NCBI GenBank assembly: GCA_000444245.1
Contig: ATSW01009054.1
Span: 1-20,969 of the forward strand
Length of the DNA stretch: 20,969 bases
Direction of reading: 5' to 3'
Source: Botryllus schlosseri
Taxonomy: Eukaryota > Chordata > Ascidiacea > Stolidobranchia > Styelidae
Shown: positions 1 to 10,900 of the stretch, in pieces
Layout: each line of letters begins with the position of its first letter
Numbering within the stretch: position 1 is the first letter of the stretch
Program-made: the position numbers and the translations under genes
Notes under the pieces: model-generated
Told to the model about the DNA's origin: nothing
Databases searched by the model: none
Seen by the model: the letters and a program-made list of their open reading frames with translations, nothing else

Positions 1-1256
1 GTTGCCATCGACATGGACCCAAAAATAAGGACAGTCGAAAAATTAGATTACCATTAAATGCGATTTTGTACATACTTTGTATTTATTCGAGCCGTGGCAT
101 ATCACATTACATACTCTTCGCCAGAAACAAATGCTCTTGCAACGACTTGTTATTAAAAAGTGTTTCATGGATCTCACGACAGCTCAGCAGGTCTAGGTTT
201 ACCTTTACTCAGGGCCGAAACAGCACTTCGTCAGCCCCCTCCCCCAAAAACACGTTGGTCTGGGGCCCCCATAGAGTGATAAACCAAACTTTTTCACCTC
301 GTTCTGATTAGAGGCGTGAACCAAGATGGGAAAAGGCTGCACATCAAGTTTAGACAAAATGCAGCAAGAACTCCAGTAACATTGCGATGTTGGAATCGGG
401 GAATGTTGCTTTGAACAATTGCGATGTGCAATCGTAATAGAGGAATGATTCCTGGTGTTTGACAGTATGGAATGCCCAGGTACCTCAGCAGCAGCTGCCT
501 AGTAGTCTGTGGTCGTTGGTCTTGATCTACTTGTGAAACAATTTTTCATTGACTGGATCGAATCAATCATCATGTCACACTTCTTGTGCTTTGGGTTATC
601 AATGTGGCCTTCAGGTTAATGTCCCATTGTCCCAATTGCAGATATTGCAATGTGCGAAACACTCGCTCGTCAAGCTTCCGTTAATACCTTTGAATTATCT
701 CTCATAATCATCACGAAAAACGTTTTTACGCCTGCTCATTTTAACTAAACAGATTTAGCCTTATTAGCAGCTGAAAGTGCAATATAATTCAGATAAATTT
801 ATCAATGATTAATAGCTTTCCTACTTTTTAGCCCAAGTGTCGACTGCACTGCGCCCATCTCCAGTACGCAATAAATGCTGGCTTCCCCACAGCTTATTCT
901 GCTGACCAGACGGCAGACACCTGGTGCTGCTGTTTACTACTAAAATGAAAGTCGAAACTACTATACCAATCACTGCCCTAGCTATCTCACCACCTAGAAG
1001 TCAAATCACGCCACGGGAGTTCCTTTCATTAATGATGTCATAAAATCTCGATGCAAAAGCATAATTTTAGAATATTATGCAACACAGATATCAAAGGAAA
1101 ACGATCGAAGTTCTGTAGTTATTGGAAATAAGACAAAATAAGGACGCAAGTCGAAAAGAAGGACATTTCTTAGAAATAAGGACAGTTGAGTTTTCTAAGA
1201 CGTGACCCTACAAAATAAGGACAAATCTTAGAAATAAGGACGGTATGGCAACCCTG
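1..1256. mobile_element. Non-autonomous DNA transposon (gtccttattt type), left end at window edge
   Basis: The window opens with GTTGCCAT followed by an aaataaggac motif. At 1245-1252 the inverse ATGGCAAC follows a cluster of aaataaggac-like motifs (1130-1240). The paired short inverted ends resemble those of the gtcctc elements at 12011-12283 and 19281-19578, which carry TAGGGTTACCATA-like ends. No transposase is visible in about 1.25 kb. The left boundary may lie a few bases outside the window, so the target duplication cannot be tested. Most of the interior (300-1120) shows nothing I recognise. Confidence 0.5.
210..280 (+). repeat. Short dispersed repeat, copy 1
   Basis: A stretch beginning CTCAGGGCCGAAACAGCA and ending near GGCCCCCATAGAGTG matches, in reverse complement, the stretch at 4708-4773 (shared blocks: AAACAGCA, GTTGGTCT, CCCCATAG and GTG). 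Both copies lie inside larger transposon-like segments. The family is not identified; the shape suggests a terminal fragment of another DNA transposon. Confidence 0.4.
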
Positions 1257-1716
1257 ATTATAGGGTTGTTCAAACATAACTTTTTTTCCAAATTCCACTC
1301 ACTCGCTTAGTGATAAAATTGTTGCCAAAAAAAAACACAACGCACCAAATTTGGGTCAATCTCGACCATGTAAAGGCAGTGCAATCCTAAATTGAAATTT
1401 CGACCATTTTTGAATTTATAGTATTTACGGTGAAAATTTTCGACACTTCGAGATGACCGAATATCGTGTTCCAGGCATCCCGATACACTATGATTTGAAA
1501 GATTTTGGATTGAGTATAGTTCATCGCGGAATGTGTAAACACAAAATTGCAATGCTATAAAGCTAATTTGCTCAGCGATATAGTGGCGGAAAGATGAGCG
1601 ATTCTTTGATATATACCGCTTATTCACGCACGCGGCACGCAGAGTATGTTTGCATCGCGTATGCAGTATGTACATGTACACTGTACAACTTTGGATGCTA
1701 TAATATGCTGCCTCGA
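1257..1716. other. Upstream region of gene A, no recognised gene
   Basis: This A/T-rich stretch lies between the first transposon and the conserved leader of gene A. It has long open frames on the minus strand, but they show no recognisable protein and no splice-bounded homology to anything else in the window. A promoter or first non-coding exon of gene A could lie here; I see no clear TATA or initiator signal to place it. Confidence 0.3.
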
Positions 1717-1803
1717 TGCTGATGCTAACTTTAACGTTTTGCATTTTACAGTTACTTTCCCCATACATATACCTCTTTATACTAAGGATATTACAGTTAT
1801 AAA
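1717..1803 (+). promoter_or_regulatory. 5' leader of gene A with conserved splice acceptors
   Basis: The block around gctgatgctaac and gcattttacag recurs upstream of gene B (14187-14270). Immediately before the ATG both genes have an acceptor with a ctaa branch-like motif (ctaaggatattacag here), leaving exactly seven bases (ttataaa) before the start codon. This pattern fits a 5' UTR intron ending at 1796, with a first non-coding exon further upstream. A second possible acceptor (ttttacag) ends at 1751. Confidence 0.5.
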
Positions 1804-1997
1804 ATGAATGCCACAAAGCATTTTATTTTATTGCTCCTCGGAGGGACTGTGGCTGGAGTTCTAATAGGGTTTCTCATCGGATGGTTTAGCAATAACCCAG
1901 AACCCGCTGCTTCTACACCCATACCAATGGCAGATCCAACAGTTTCTCAAATTCTAATGGATGAGATCAACTCCACGGAAATTGAAAAATATCTGGA
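1804..1997 (+). CDS. FOLH1-like: Gene A exon 1: start codon and N-terminal membrane anchor
   Basis: Encodes 64 residues plus two bases. A six-residue polar start is followed by a hydrophobic, glycine-rich span (about residues 7-28, ending LIGWF) that matches the single signal-anchor of GCPII proteins, placing the enzyme with a tiny cytoplasmic tail and its body outside the cell. The following SNN and proline/alanine-rich stretch is a stalk. The ATG is the first in frame after the predicted acceptor at 1796, and the same start is used by gene B. The donor is gtaagt. Confidence 0.9.
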
Positions 1998-4900
1998 GTA
2001 AGTATGACTATGCAATATATGCGTCCATTAAACTTATCATCACGTATGGGAAACGAAACCCTATCCTACCAGTTTTAACAGTAGCTTGAAAACATAGTAC
2101 CGAACTTACCACTGATGCCAATTAGAGTCGTAGGAAACCGTCTGTTCCAAAGTGGCACTTGCATTGCTGTTTCATGCATAAGGTACATGTAATCGGCTCA
2201 TCGCTTGAGACGCTGCCGGATTTTAGATTTGCAAAACGGATTCGAGTTACGAAGACTTTCGAACTTAATGTCAATTTTGACATCAAATACTAACATTGTC
2301 AATAATCAGTATCAGTATTAGGTTATTTATAATTTCGTATCAATTGAAAACACCGCAGTACTGCGATACAATGAAAAGATGGGAAGCGGTTGAAACGGCT
2401 TTGAGTATGGTTTCTGGAATCAGACCCCCACCTGGGCCTATAGGTCAGGGATCTTCAGCCGGGTGTATCGTACACCCAGGGTGTACCAAAATTTTAAAAG
2501 GGTGTACCGTTCAGATGGGGTGTACCAGAGAACATTTAAGGAAGATTTCAGCTCAGTCATCTTATTATAATAATTTGGCGGTTATTGATTGATTGCTTAT
2601 ACTCCGTGAATCTGTCTTCGTTGCGTGACTCGTGACAAAGTTTTGGTGTTTGGTTTCGTAATGACATTTCAAGTTACTATAGCTTTGTAGTAAATGACAG
2701 AACCTTAACAGATAAGGACAATGAAACACCTCCATTATCACTGAATGCAAAATCTCCCTCTCGTTCTGTTATAAAAGTTATATTTTCCTGTTCATACTTT
2801 CTTTTCTTGCAATTTATCGCTCAACGATATATTCTTGGGCCAAACTCCGCACATATTGATGGTTTTTTACAATACAAATAGGAGACCCGTATTCACCAAC
2901 GTCAGCCCGGAAATGATTGTGATTATCAAGATCATTGCTGAACACAATGACTAATCATCGATTGATGAGTGATGAACAATGTACAATTGTACATGCACCA
3001 TTGTTGCGAGTGAAACGCTTATGTGAACTCGATTCGACAGTTCAAATGCAAAGTTCTAAGAACCCTGCCGTGCCGCCTTCCCTGAAGTTTTACTAAGAAA
3101 CAACACGGAAACAATGCGCATATTGCTAATGCGTGATAGATTGCATTGATTTATAATCAGGTTAAACCACTCTAGCAAAATGGCGAAACGCATGTGCATG
3201 TGCATGTGCAATGTGCATTGCAGACATGGGGTGATTACTTCATGAATGTAATCGATTGCGATTACGATTACTTCTGAATGACGCGATTACGATTACGATT
3301 ACGATTACAGCAAAATCAGGAAGTAGTCGATTACGATTACGATTACATTGGAAAAGTAATCACGATTACTCACGATTACATTTATTTTGCATCTTAGAAG
3401 TTATATTGGAAGACAATATATGGATTGCGCTGAAAAGGCCTGTTGAGATAACAGACTTCCTTTAAAAAAAGATGCGCCATTTTCTTGTTACGTCATAATG
3501 TACCAATTGTCCATTTTTATAAAGGACAATTTATCGCACCCAACCATTTACATTCTTGCCAGATCCATGACTGCCGCACCCCAAATTTCCCAATAGGGTG
3601 GGGAACGAGCACGAACGGTACTGAAAAGTATTTCGTAAACCAACATAACTTATTTTCGAGAGATTTAATTAGGTTGGAAATTCTCTCTAGATAGCTTGAT
3701 TTTGATATGCATACGTCTCCCGTCAAGAAAGAAAGCATACATAATTTATAGTGGTAGCATTTAAACAAATAGTTGTTTAAAACACTCTGTTCGAAACATG
3801 TTTTAAACAGTGTTTTAAACAAAGGCATTCAAGAAACCTAAATTGTGTTTTTTAAGTTGTAAAATTATGCCATAGTTGTGTAAATACTTTTCAAAAAACA
3901 TTTTGTATGAGCCTACGGACAACTACCACCCGATTTAGCCGACGTACATCGATATGGGATGGTTGGACCCTCAAAATAGTCTTTTCAACAGTTATACTAC
4001 AGATATTTCGTCAAAGGAACTATATTTACCCTATATATTTTCAATTGTCAATGTCAATCCTCTATGACGTCCCAAATGAATATTCGTGACGTCATGGCTT
4101 AAAAAAACATATGTTTAAAAACAAGGGCGTTGTTTCATACATGTTCGCTTTAAATTGCTTTTTGTTTCAAATGCAACCCTAATTTATAGTAATTTTAGGC
4201 ATTTAGGTTCCAGTCAATATCGTGCCACGACACACCAAAAGACATGCAGTTTCGACCAACACGTAACTTAACGAAGTGTGCTACTAAAGAAAGAACTAGG
4301 CCGAAACTTATGGTATGTGTCCATTGTCAATAGCCGCGCTGGGTGGGCGTGACGAATAGTCCGATCCTTCCAATCTGAGCCCTCTATGCAGATGCCACCC
4401 GGGCACGCACAGAGCATTGAAGACATGACAATTTGAGTGTGCGTCTCGCAAAAGTTTTTCTTTCAGTCTGCTACGTTCGGTATACTACAATATCTTTTGA
4501 TTATGTAACAGACCGGAGGTCACGAATTAACAACATACATTAAAGTAATTATAACAAGATAACAGACATTATAATTATGAATTAAGTGCCCCCAGCTCTA
4601 CGGGTAAATCTCACAATATCGGGTACTGAGAGATGATTAAAAATTAAAAGTAATATAATGCATTTACCAATATTATTGACGAAATTCAGTCTTCAACTTT
4701 AAAATACCACCCTATGGGGACCAAAGACCAACATTTGGACTGGGGGACTAATTGCTGTTTTGGCACTGATTCTAGCTACAACCCACGCTAACATGGTATA
4801 TAAGCCCATGGCTATGGGGGCGGGGCCCAATGTTGAGTAAGAATTGTGAAATAACGATTGACGCCCGTTTCAAGTAGAATCATATGAGAATAAGATGCAG

Positions 4901-7900
4901 AGAACATCGAATTCTGTCTTCAACTTGTTGCAGATAATGTACTGCAAGCTGCCGTTACGAGAAACGAGAAAAAACGGCTCGGTTATGATATATATCAGCA
5001 GCTGTTGATTTTTAATGCTTCGTTGTGGAAACCGTTACGTTTTATTTGACGAGTACAAAATTTTAAATCTTTGCATAGGCCTACTGCTCGCCAAGCAGCA
5101 ACGGTCAAACTGCGTTTAACTATGCATAACCAGACATCAATACGCAAGTTACTATTTTAAACTAGGCAGAGTGGTTATTAATTATCCTGCTGCGAAGTGG
5201 TGGTGTGTGGAACCATGGCCATGGTGGAACGTGTTGATAACCTTATAAACATCACGGTGGGTGTTCTCACAATCACACTAATGTACGTACATTCGTACAT
5301 CGAATATCTATTTACTGGGGATACTTCTTACGTAATGACGAGCAAAGCTAATAGGCTACTTCTGACGTAATAATGAGCAGTGGCGTTTGCAAATCAGACG
5401 TTTGTGCTATCACGAAACTGTTAGCCTTGTTCATGAATGTTCATTGTTCAGTTTATGTCATAGTCCTTGTACAAATAAAAAGTAATCGTTCTTTCACAAA
5501 GAAATCGATTAGATATGGGAAGTAGTCGATTACGATTACGATTACTTCGGAATTTTTTCGAATGTAATCGATTGCGATTACGATTACTCGAAAATGCTGT
5601 AATCGTCGTAATCGATTACGATTACTAATCGCGATTACCCCATGTCTGGTGCATTGTGCAATCATTAAAGAGCCGCAGTTCGCCCACCTCGCCTATATAA
5701 TCTTTGACTTTTGACATGATGTGAAATGATATCTGTGTTTGGATTTTGATTCGAATTTGAAACTCACACCAGCGCAGGATAAGGATTAGGGTCTGGAAAG
5801 ACTTATCTGCCCATCTCTGATCAATACCAAACTAAGACATTGAATTCTTTGAGGATGCACTGAGATGTCACGCTGACTTTGAAATTGATTTGAGTATCGA
5901 AATAACCTTTTGACTTTGAAAACGCCACTAAACCTCAGCATTGCAGATTTCTTTCCTCCGAGCCTCATATCGCTGGACGTGATGTTGACGAAGTGATACT
6001 CGTCGACTATATTAAGAACTTGTGGACTGATTTTGGCTTTCACGTCGAGGTGCACCCATATGAAGTTTTACTGTCTTACCCTAACCAGGAGGACTCGAAC
6101 TTGATATCGATTCTATTAGATAATGGTAAGCGTTAAAATTCTCAATTTCATAAGCAATAAGCATATGCCCAATAATGTTGGAGCAAAGCTTTGCACTTTT
6201 GTTGGCTATATGCAAGTGCATGTAGTACATGCAGTGTATAGTACATCACCATACGGAACAACACTATGACACTTTTCAAGGTGAAACCACGCATTTCAGA
6301 ACTAGTATCTGAAACGGAACAACAGAAGTTATAATATTTTCGATTTGTGTAAAAAATATATTTTTATGGTAACGTTCTTTTAACACTCTGTTGATGCACA
6401 GTTCATTTTGTGCGCCAGTAATCTAAAGCAATGTATTACATGTGTAGGCCTAGTTAAATGTGTTTGTGGTAGATTTTAGTTTTTATGACTTAGCAAAAAT
6501 TTCGGGTCTCGCAAAGGCTTGATGATGACTTAGTAAAGGTTAAGAACCACTGAATCTGAAGAATTCGAAATGACGTTAATCATTTAAAAAAGATTTTTTA
6601 ACTATACAGGCACCGAGATTGAGAAATCTACGCCATCAGAAAAGGTACTGGATGAAACGCAAGAGAGCGATATAGTAGTCAATCCATTTAACGCATATTC
6701 TCCTTCCGGTGATGTTGTGGTAAGTTTGGATGCGGGCGTGATATGTAATGGAGCGAATTGATATACGTTGTATTTACGCAGGGTAACCTAGTTTACGTGA
6801 ATTACGCACGCGTCGAGGATTTTATAGAACTAACTCGTGATCTTGGAGTCGATCCGTCCGGTCACGTGTGTATTTCCAGATATGGGCGTATATTTCGAGG
6901 GTCGAAAGGTAATCGGAAATTACTCTCCAACGCCGTTCAATGCACATCGTAATGTATATGCTTTCTTCATTTAGCGGCCCTCGCTCAAGAGTATGGCTGT
7001 AAAGGACTGATCATATATTCGGATCCGATTGATTACACCGTGTCTTGGGTAGACCCATATCCCGACAGTTGGTTTTTACCTGGAACCGGTGCTCAGCGCG
7101 GCAACTTACAATCATACAAGGGGGATCCCCTCACTCCACAATATCCGGCTTTGGGTATATAAAATGACAATGATATACATATGTTGAAATAAGCTAGGAA
7201 GTTTGTGAATGGAGAACTTGGAAAACGAGTGTGAATTAAATATCTTGGGCGTGTTGCAAAAGGCGTTGTATAGTTACTTGTTAGAGGTGATACGTATACG
7301 TTCGTCTCGTTCGTGGTCGAAAGTCGCAATGAAATTAATTGAGTTTCAGAAAATTACTCTGTCCCATACATTAATTCCTTACAGAGATGTAGTGTTCGGA
7401 ATTGGATAGTAAGCATTAAGAAGCGTTAAGTGACTACGTTATTTAATATAAGATACTGCATGGCGAATGCGGGAAAACGAAACAACATTGCCGAAAATTC
7501 CTGTGACTCCAATCGGTTACGATGACGCCATCAAATATCTGGAAAAGATGGGAGGAAACGAGGCCCCGAAAGACTGGTTCGGGGGACTACCAATCAAGTA
7601 CAAGCTAGGTCCTGGCTTTGAAGGAGAATTAAATAACACCGGGTGAGCACTGTTGATAAGTATGAGATTTAATACGTGGAGCTTACGCATCCCTTTTTTT
7701 CTATATGATTGATCAAATGATTGTGTCTCTTAGGAAAATCAAAATGCACATTACGACACAGAATGAAATGGCCACAACGCACAACATTTTTGGCTATATC
7801 GAAGGATCAGTTGAACCAGGTGAGGATTGCTAACATTTATCTATACACCAAGTATAGACCTAATACTAAACACTCGTAGATGCGCGCGTTATGCACAATT

Positions 7901-10900
7901 GAGTACCGCATTTCAGACCGATATGTTTTAATTGGTAATCATCGCGATGCCTGGGTATTCGGAGCCGTTGATCCATCAATGGGCACTTCCGCTATGCTCG
8001 AAATGTCGCGATCGATTGGTAACGCAGTAAAAAAGGGCTGGAGACCAAGACGATCTATTATCTTCTGCAACTGGGGAGCGGAAGAGTACGGTACCGTGGG
8101 GTCAACGGAATGGGTCGAGGTATAAGGGTATATGATTTTCTTCACCAATCGCATATCGCTTGTCTGATTGTTGGTCTTCTTGTAAATAAATATCGTAATG
8201 TATCTGACCAGTATTGAGACTTTTTCAGAGTACTCAAGAAGTAGGTTTTGCCTACTCGCATTATTTCCTCAAGTGGTTGTGTTTTATCTATGTCCACTTC
8301 TACTTGAACAGTTATTAGGCTCAACTAATTACTTTTTACATTTGGGATTGAACGACAACAGTTTGCCTTCTTTCTAGGAATTCCAGAAACTTCTTTCCTC
8401 GCGCTCCGTGGTTTATCTCAACATTGACACTGGAGTCAAAGGGAACTACAGCTTACAAGTAAGCGCTCTCCCGAATTTGAACGCTCTCATATACGAATCT
8501 GCCATGCTCGTTTCCAATCCGGACCTGGATGAAGTGGCGGAAGGAAGAATCACACTTTACGATACGTGGGCGAAAAGAAAGCCAAAGCACGCCGACAATG
8601 CCGAAAGCATTCCTAGGTAACGCCTGAGATTTCTGTATTCAGCCTGTGAAGACGAAATCATATGGTGTTTTGATGATAGAATCGCGACACTGGGATCGGG
8701 AAGCGATTACGCTCCGTTCGTGCAGACTACTGGGATCAGCGCAGCAGAGTCTCAGTCACACACGACCCGGTGAGATAATCATACCTCTAAGCAGTGAAAT
8801 ATAGTTTTCGGATATTAGCTTTGATTAGGATTTGAGGATTTCGTCGTAGATTAAATAATCTACTTAGTTTGGATGTTCCACAATCCGGGCGTGTGGAGAG
8901 AATGAAAATGTGGCATATGGTAATCGGAGAAAGACTGTAACTCAGCAACGGAATATGACGTCATAATATCAAATCTAATTACGTCTGCGATTTACCTAAA
9001 TAGCTCTGTAAGAGCTGGGCATGGACCGGAGCCGGATTGGATATCCAGCCGGATTTTCTCACTTTTGGCCGGAGCCGGATCATTTGTAGAATCCGTCGGA
9101 CCAGAGCTTTAAAATCAGGATCGGAGTAGTACCAGAGAATTTGTCGATCCGCCTGGATTACAGTATAGCCAATGTGTATATCCTGAATTGGATGATATAT
9201 TCACAGGATCTCGACATCCGATCGTACCCAGTCTATCATTCTGTGTATGAAACTTTCGAATTGGTGCGGAAATACATCGACCCCGGATTTCGTATCAACA
9301 AAGCAGTGGCGCAGCTGATGACGGAAATAGCGAGGAGGCTCATTGACGACCCCATTCTCCCATTCAACTGCGTCGATTATGGGGAGAAATTGAAGGAGGA
9401 TCAGGAGGTGTTTAATAGCGCTTACTCACAGCTTTTTAGCGAAAACGGGATTGATCTTAGTAAGTGTATACCAAAAGTTTGCCTATTATATAAATTCGGC
9501 CATCCATAGTCTACGTTAAACAATATCACTTTCACTCAGTGTCTGCCCAAGAATTTTCTTGTACATATTCGCCCGGATGCATCCGTAATGGGATATATAT
9601 CGGGTTCAATCATAGGTTTGCAGCCTGTCTTAGAGTATAATTGTCCGGCCACTATTCACATTGTATTGCCCGAATGTATCTGGAGATTTCTGCGAATACA
9701 CTAAGCTGTATTGTATCTGAACAGTGACATGAAATAAACATGGAATAAACATGGAATAACGTGCATATTACGTCCCAAAAATTGCGATCAATTTCAATCA
9801 AAAGTCCCACTTTCGTAGTTACCTATTCCTAAGGAAATGATATTGTTGTGTGTGAGTATGACTTCTAGAAAGTAGGCCTTTATTTTACGTAATTTACATA
9901 ATCAACATCGAACTGATAATGTTTTGATTACAGCTCTTTTTGAAAACGCAATTGAAGACTTTATACAAGCCGCGAAAGAGCTCCATGCACGAATAGATGC
10001 ACCCCTGGATACCAGCAAGTATGTGTTCCAATCTTCGAATTATAAATTGTATAAAAAGCACACATGCGAAAGTCTTTGATGGTTTGGTCATTATGGACGC
10101 GAGATAATACAGATTGGTGGGAGTTGCTCGTCTCTGTGTTTTTTCGATCGGCAGCTGTGATATTCCATCAATACTCCTAGCTCATGACAGCAAAGTATTG
10201 TGATAATTAAATTGATAGAATATACCATAGGGTGGTCCAAAGACTGGTACGCTTGTCGCATGCGGCTCGTGAACTCGACTCACAATTCCGATACTCATTG
10301 CGATTCACGACAAAATCATAATATCATCAACTCTCGTTAACTTAATCCTGCCAGTGCTTGCAAATTCGAATGCGAATTCGAATGAACTTGACAATCGCTT
10401 ACCACACGGAAAGTGCCTTCACAAACAGATTTGCTAACCAAAATGGATAATTTACCGGGAATGCTGCTTTGGTGGCCGACCACTTAAGCGGGAAAACATC
10501 TGTATTTTCTCAAAATGCGTGAAGAATCCGCTCATTCTTTGACAGAAGAGACACGCCAAGAAAAACTTGAAACAACAGCAGCTCCAAACTACATGGTTAT
10601 GTGCGTCGACCGTCCTCGGGTCGACGAATTCTCATGAGATCGAGAAGACGAGAATGTGCCGACTGGACTCTGTCGAGACCTCGCTAAGGAGCAGAGGTGG
10701 TCAAAGTAGTCAGCGTTTCTACTCAAGTAGAAGTAGAAGTGGCGCCATAAATTTCTACTCAATTACAAGCAGAAGTATAGCAGTTTCCGAGACTTGTCAA
10801 TTGAGATGTCACTCATAAGTTGATCTGTTAACAGTTCATAGGAAGCCGAGATGTTAGTTCGTTTAAGGTAGGCCTGTGCATGGTGTGGGGTAAATTGATT

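Larger units (their letters stand above)
3221..5648. mobile_element. 2.4-kb hAT-type transposon with exact 8-bp target duplication
   Basis: The element starts CAGACATGGGG (3221) and ends with the exact inverse CCCCATGTCTG (5648). It is flanked on both sides by GTGCATTG (3213-3220 and 5649-5656), an 8-bp target site duplication typical of the hAT superfamily. Just inside both ends are mirrored arrays of GATTAC-type repeats. No hAT transposase (BED zinc finger, DDE core, C-terminal dimerisation motif) is recognisable in any frame, so it appears non-autonomous. It sits in intron 1 of gene A and carries a nested MITE at 3752-4181 and a small dispersed repeat at 4708-4773. Confidence 0.88.

Noticed and set aside
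1307-1816. Long minus-strand open frame upstream of gene A (about 169 codons)
   Set aside because: No recognisable domain, cysteine/tyrosine-rich low-quality composition, and it overlaps the start of gene A antisense. Chance open frame in A/T-rich DNA.
3256-3465. Open frame across the GATTAC repeats
   Set aside because: Its residues simply translate the hexamer repeat (alternating Ile/Thr and Leu/Arg). Not a gene.
3485-3828. Possible transposase remnants inside the 2.4-kb hAT element
   Set aside because: Short frames on both strands with no BED finger, DDE or dimerisation motif that I can see.
3249-5637. GATTAC arrays considered as a CRISPR-like or satellite array
   Set aside because: Units are six bases with no regular spacers, and the two arrays are mirrored inside transposon ends. 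They are subterminal repeats of a hAT element.
6758-6952. Reading gene A exon 4 as a free-standing small gene
   Set aside because: The open frame extends past both splice sites; boundaries and phase agree with neighbouring exons and with gene B.
10600-10626. Small palindrome cgtcgacc/ggtcgacg in intron 12
   Set aside because: Eight-base arms with a short loop are expected by chance at this scale, and no conserved counterpart exists in gene B within the window.
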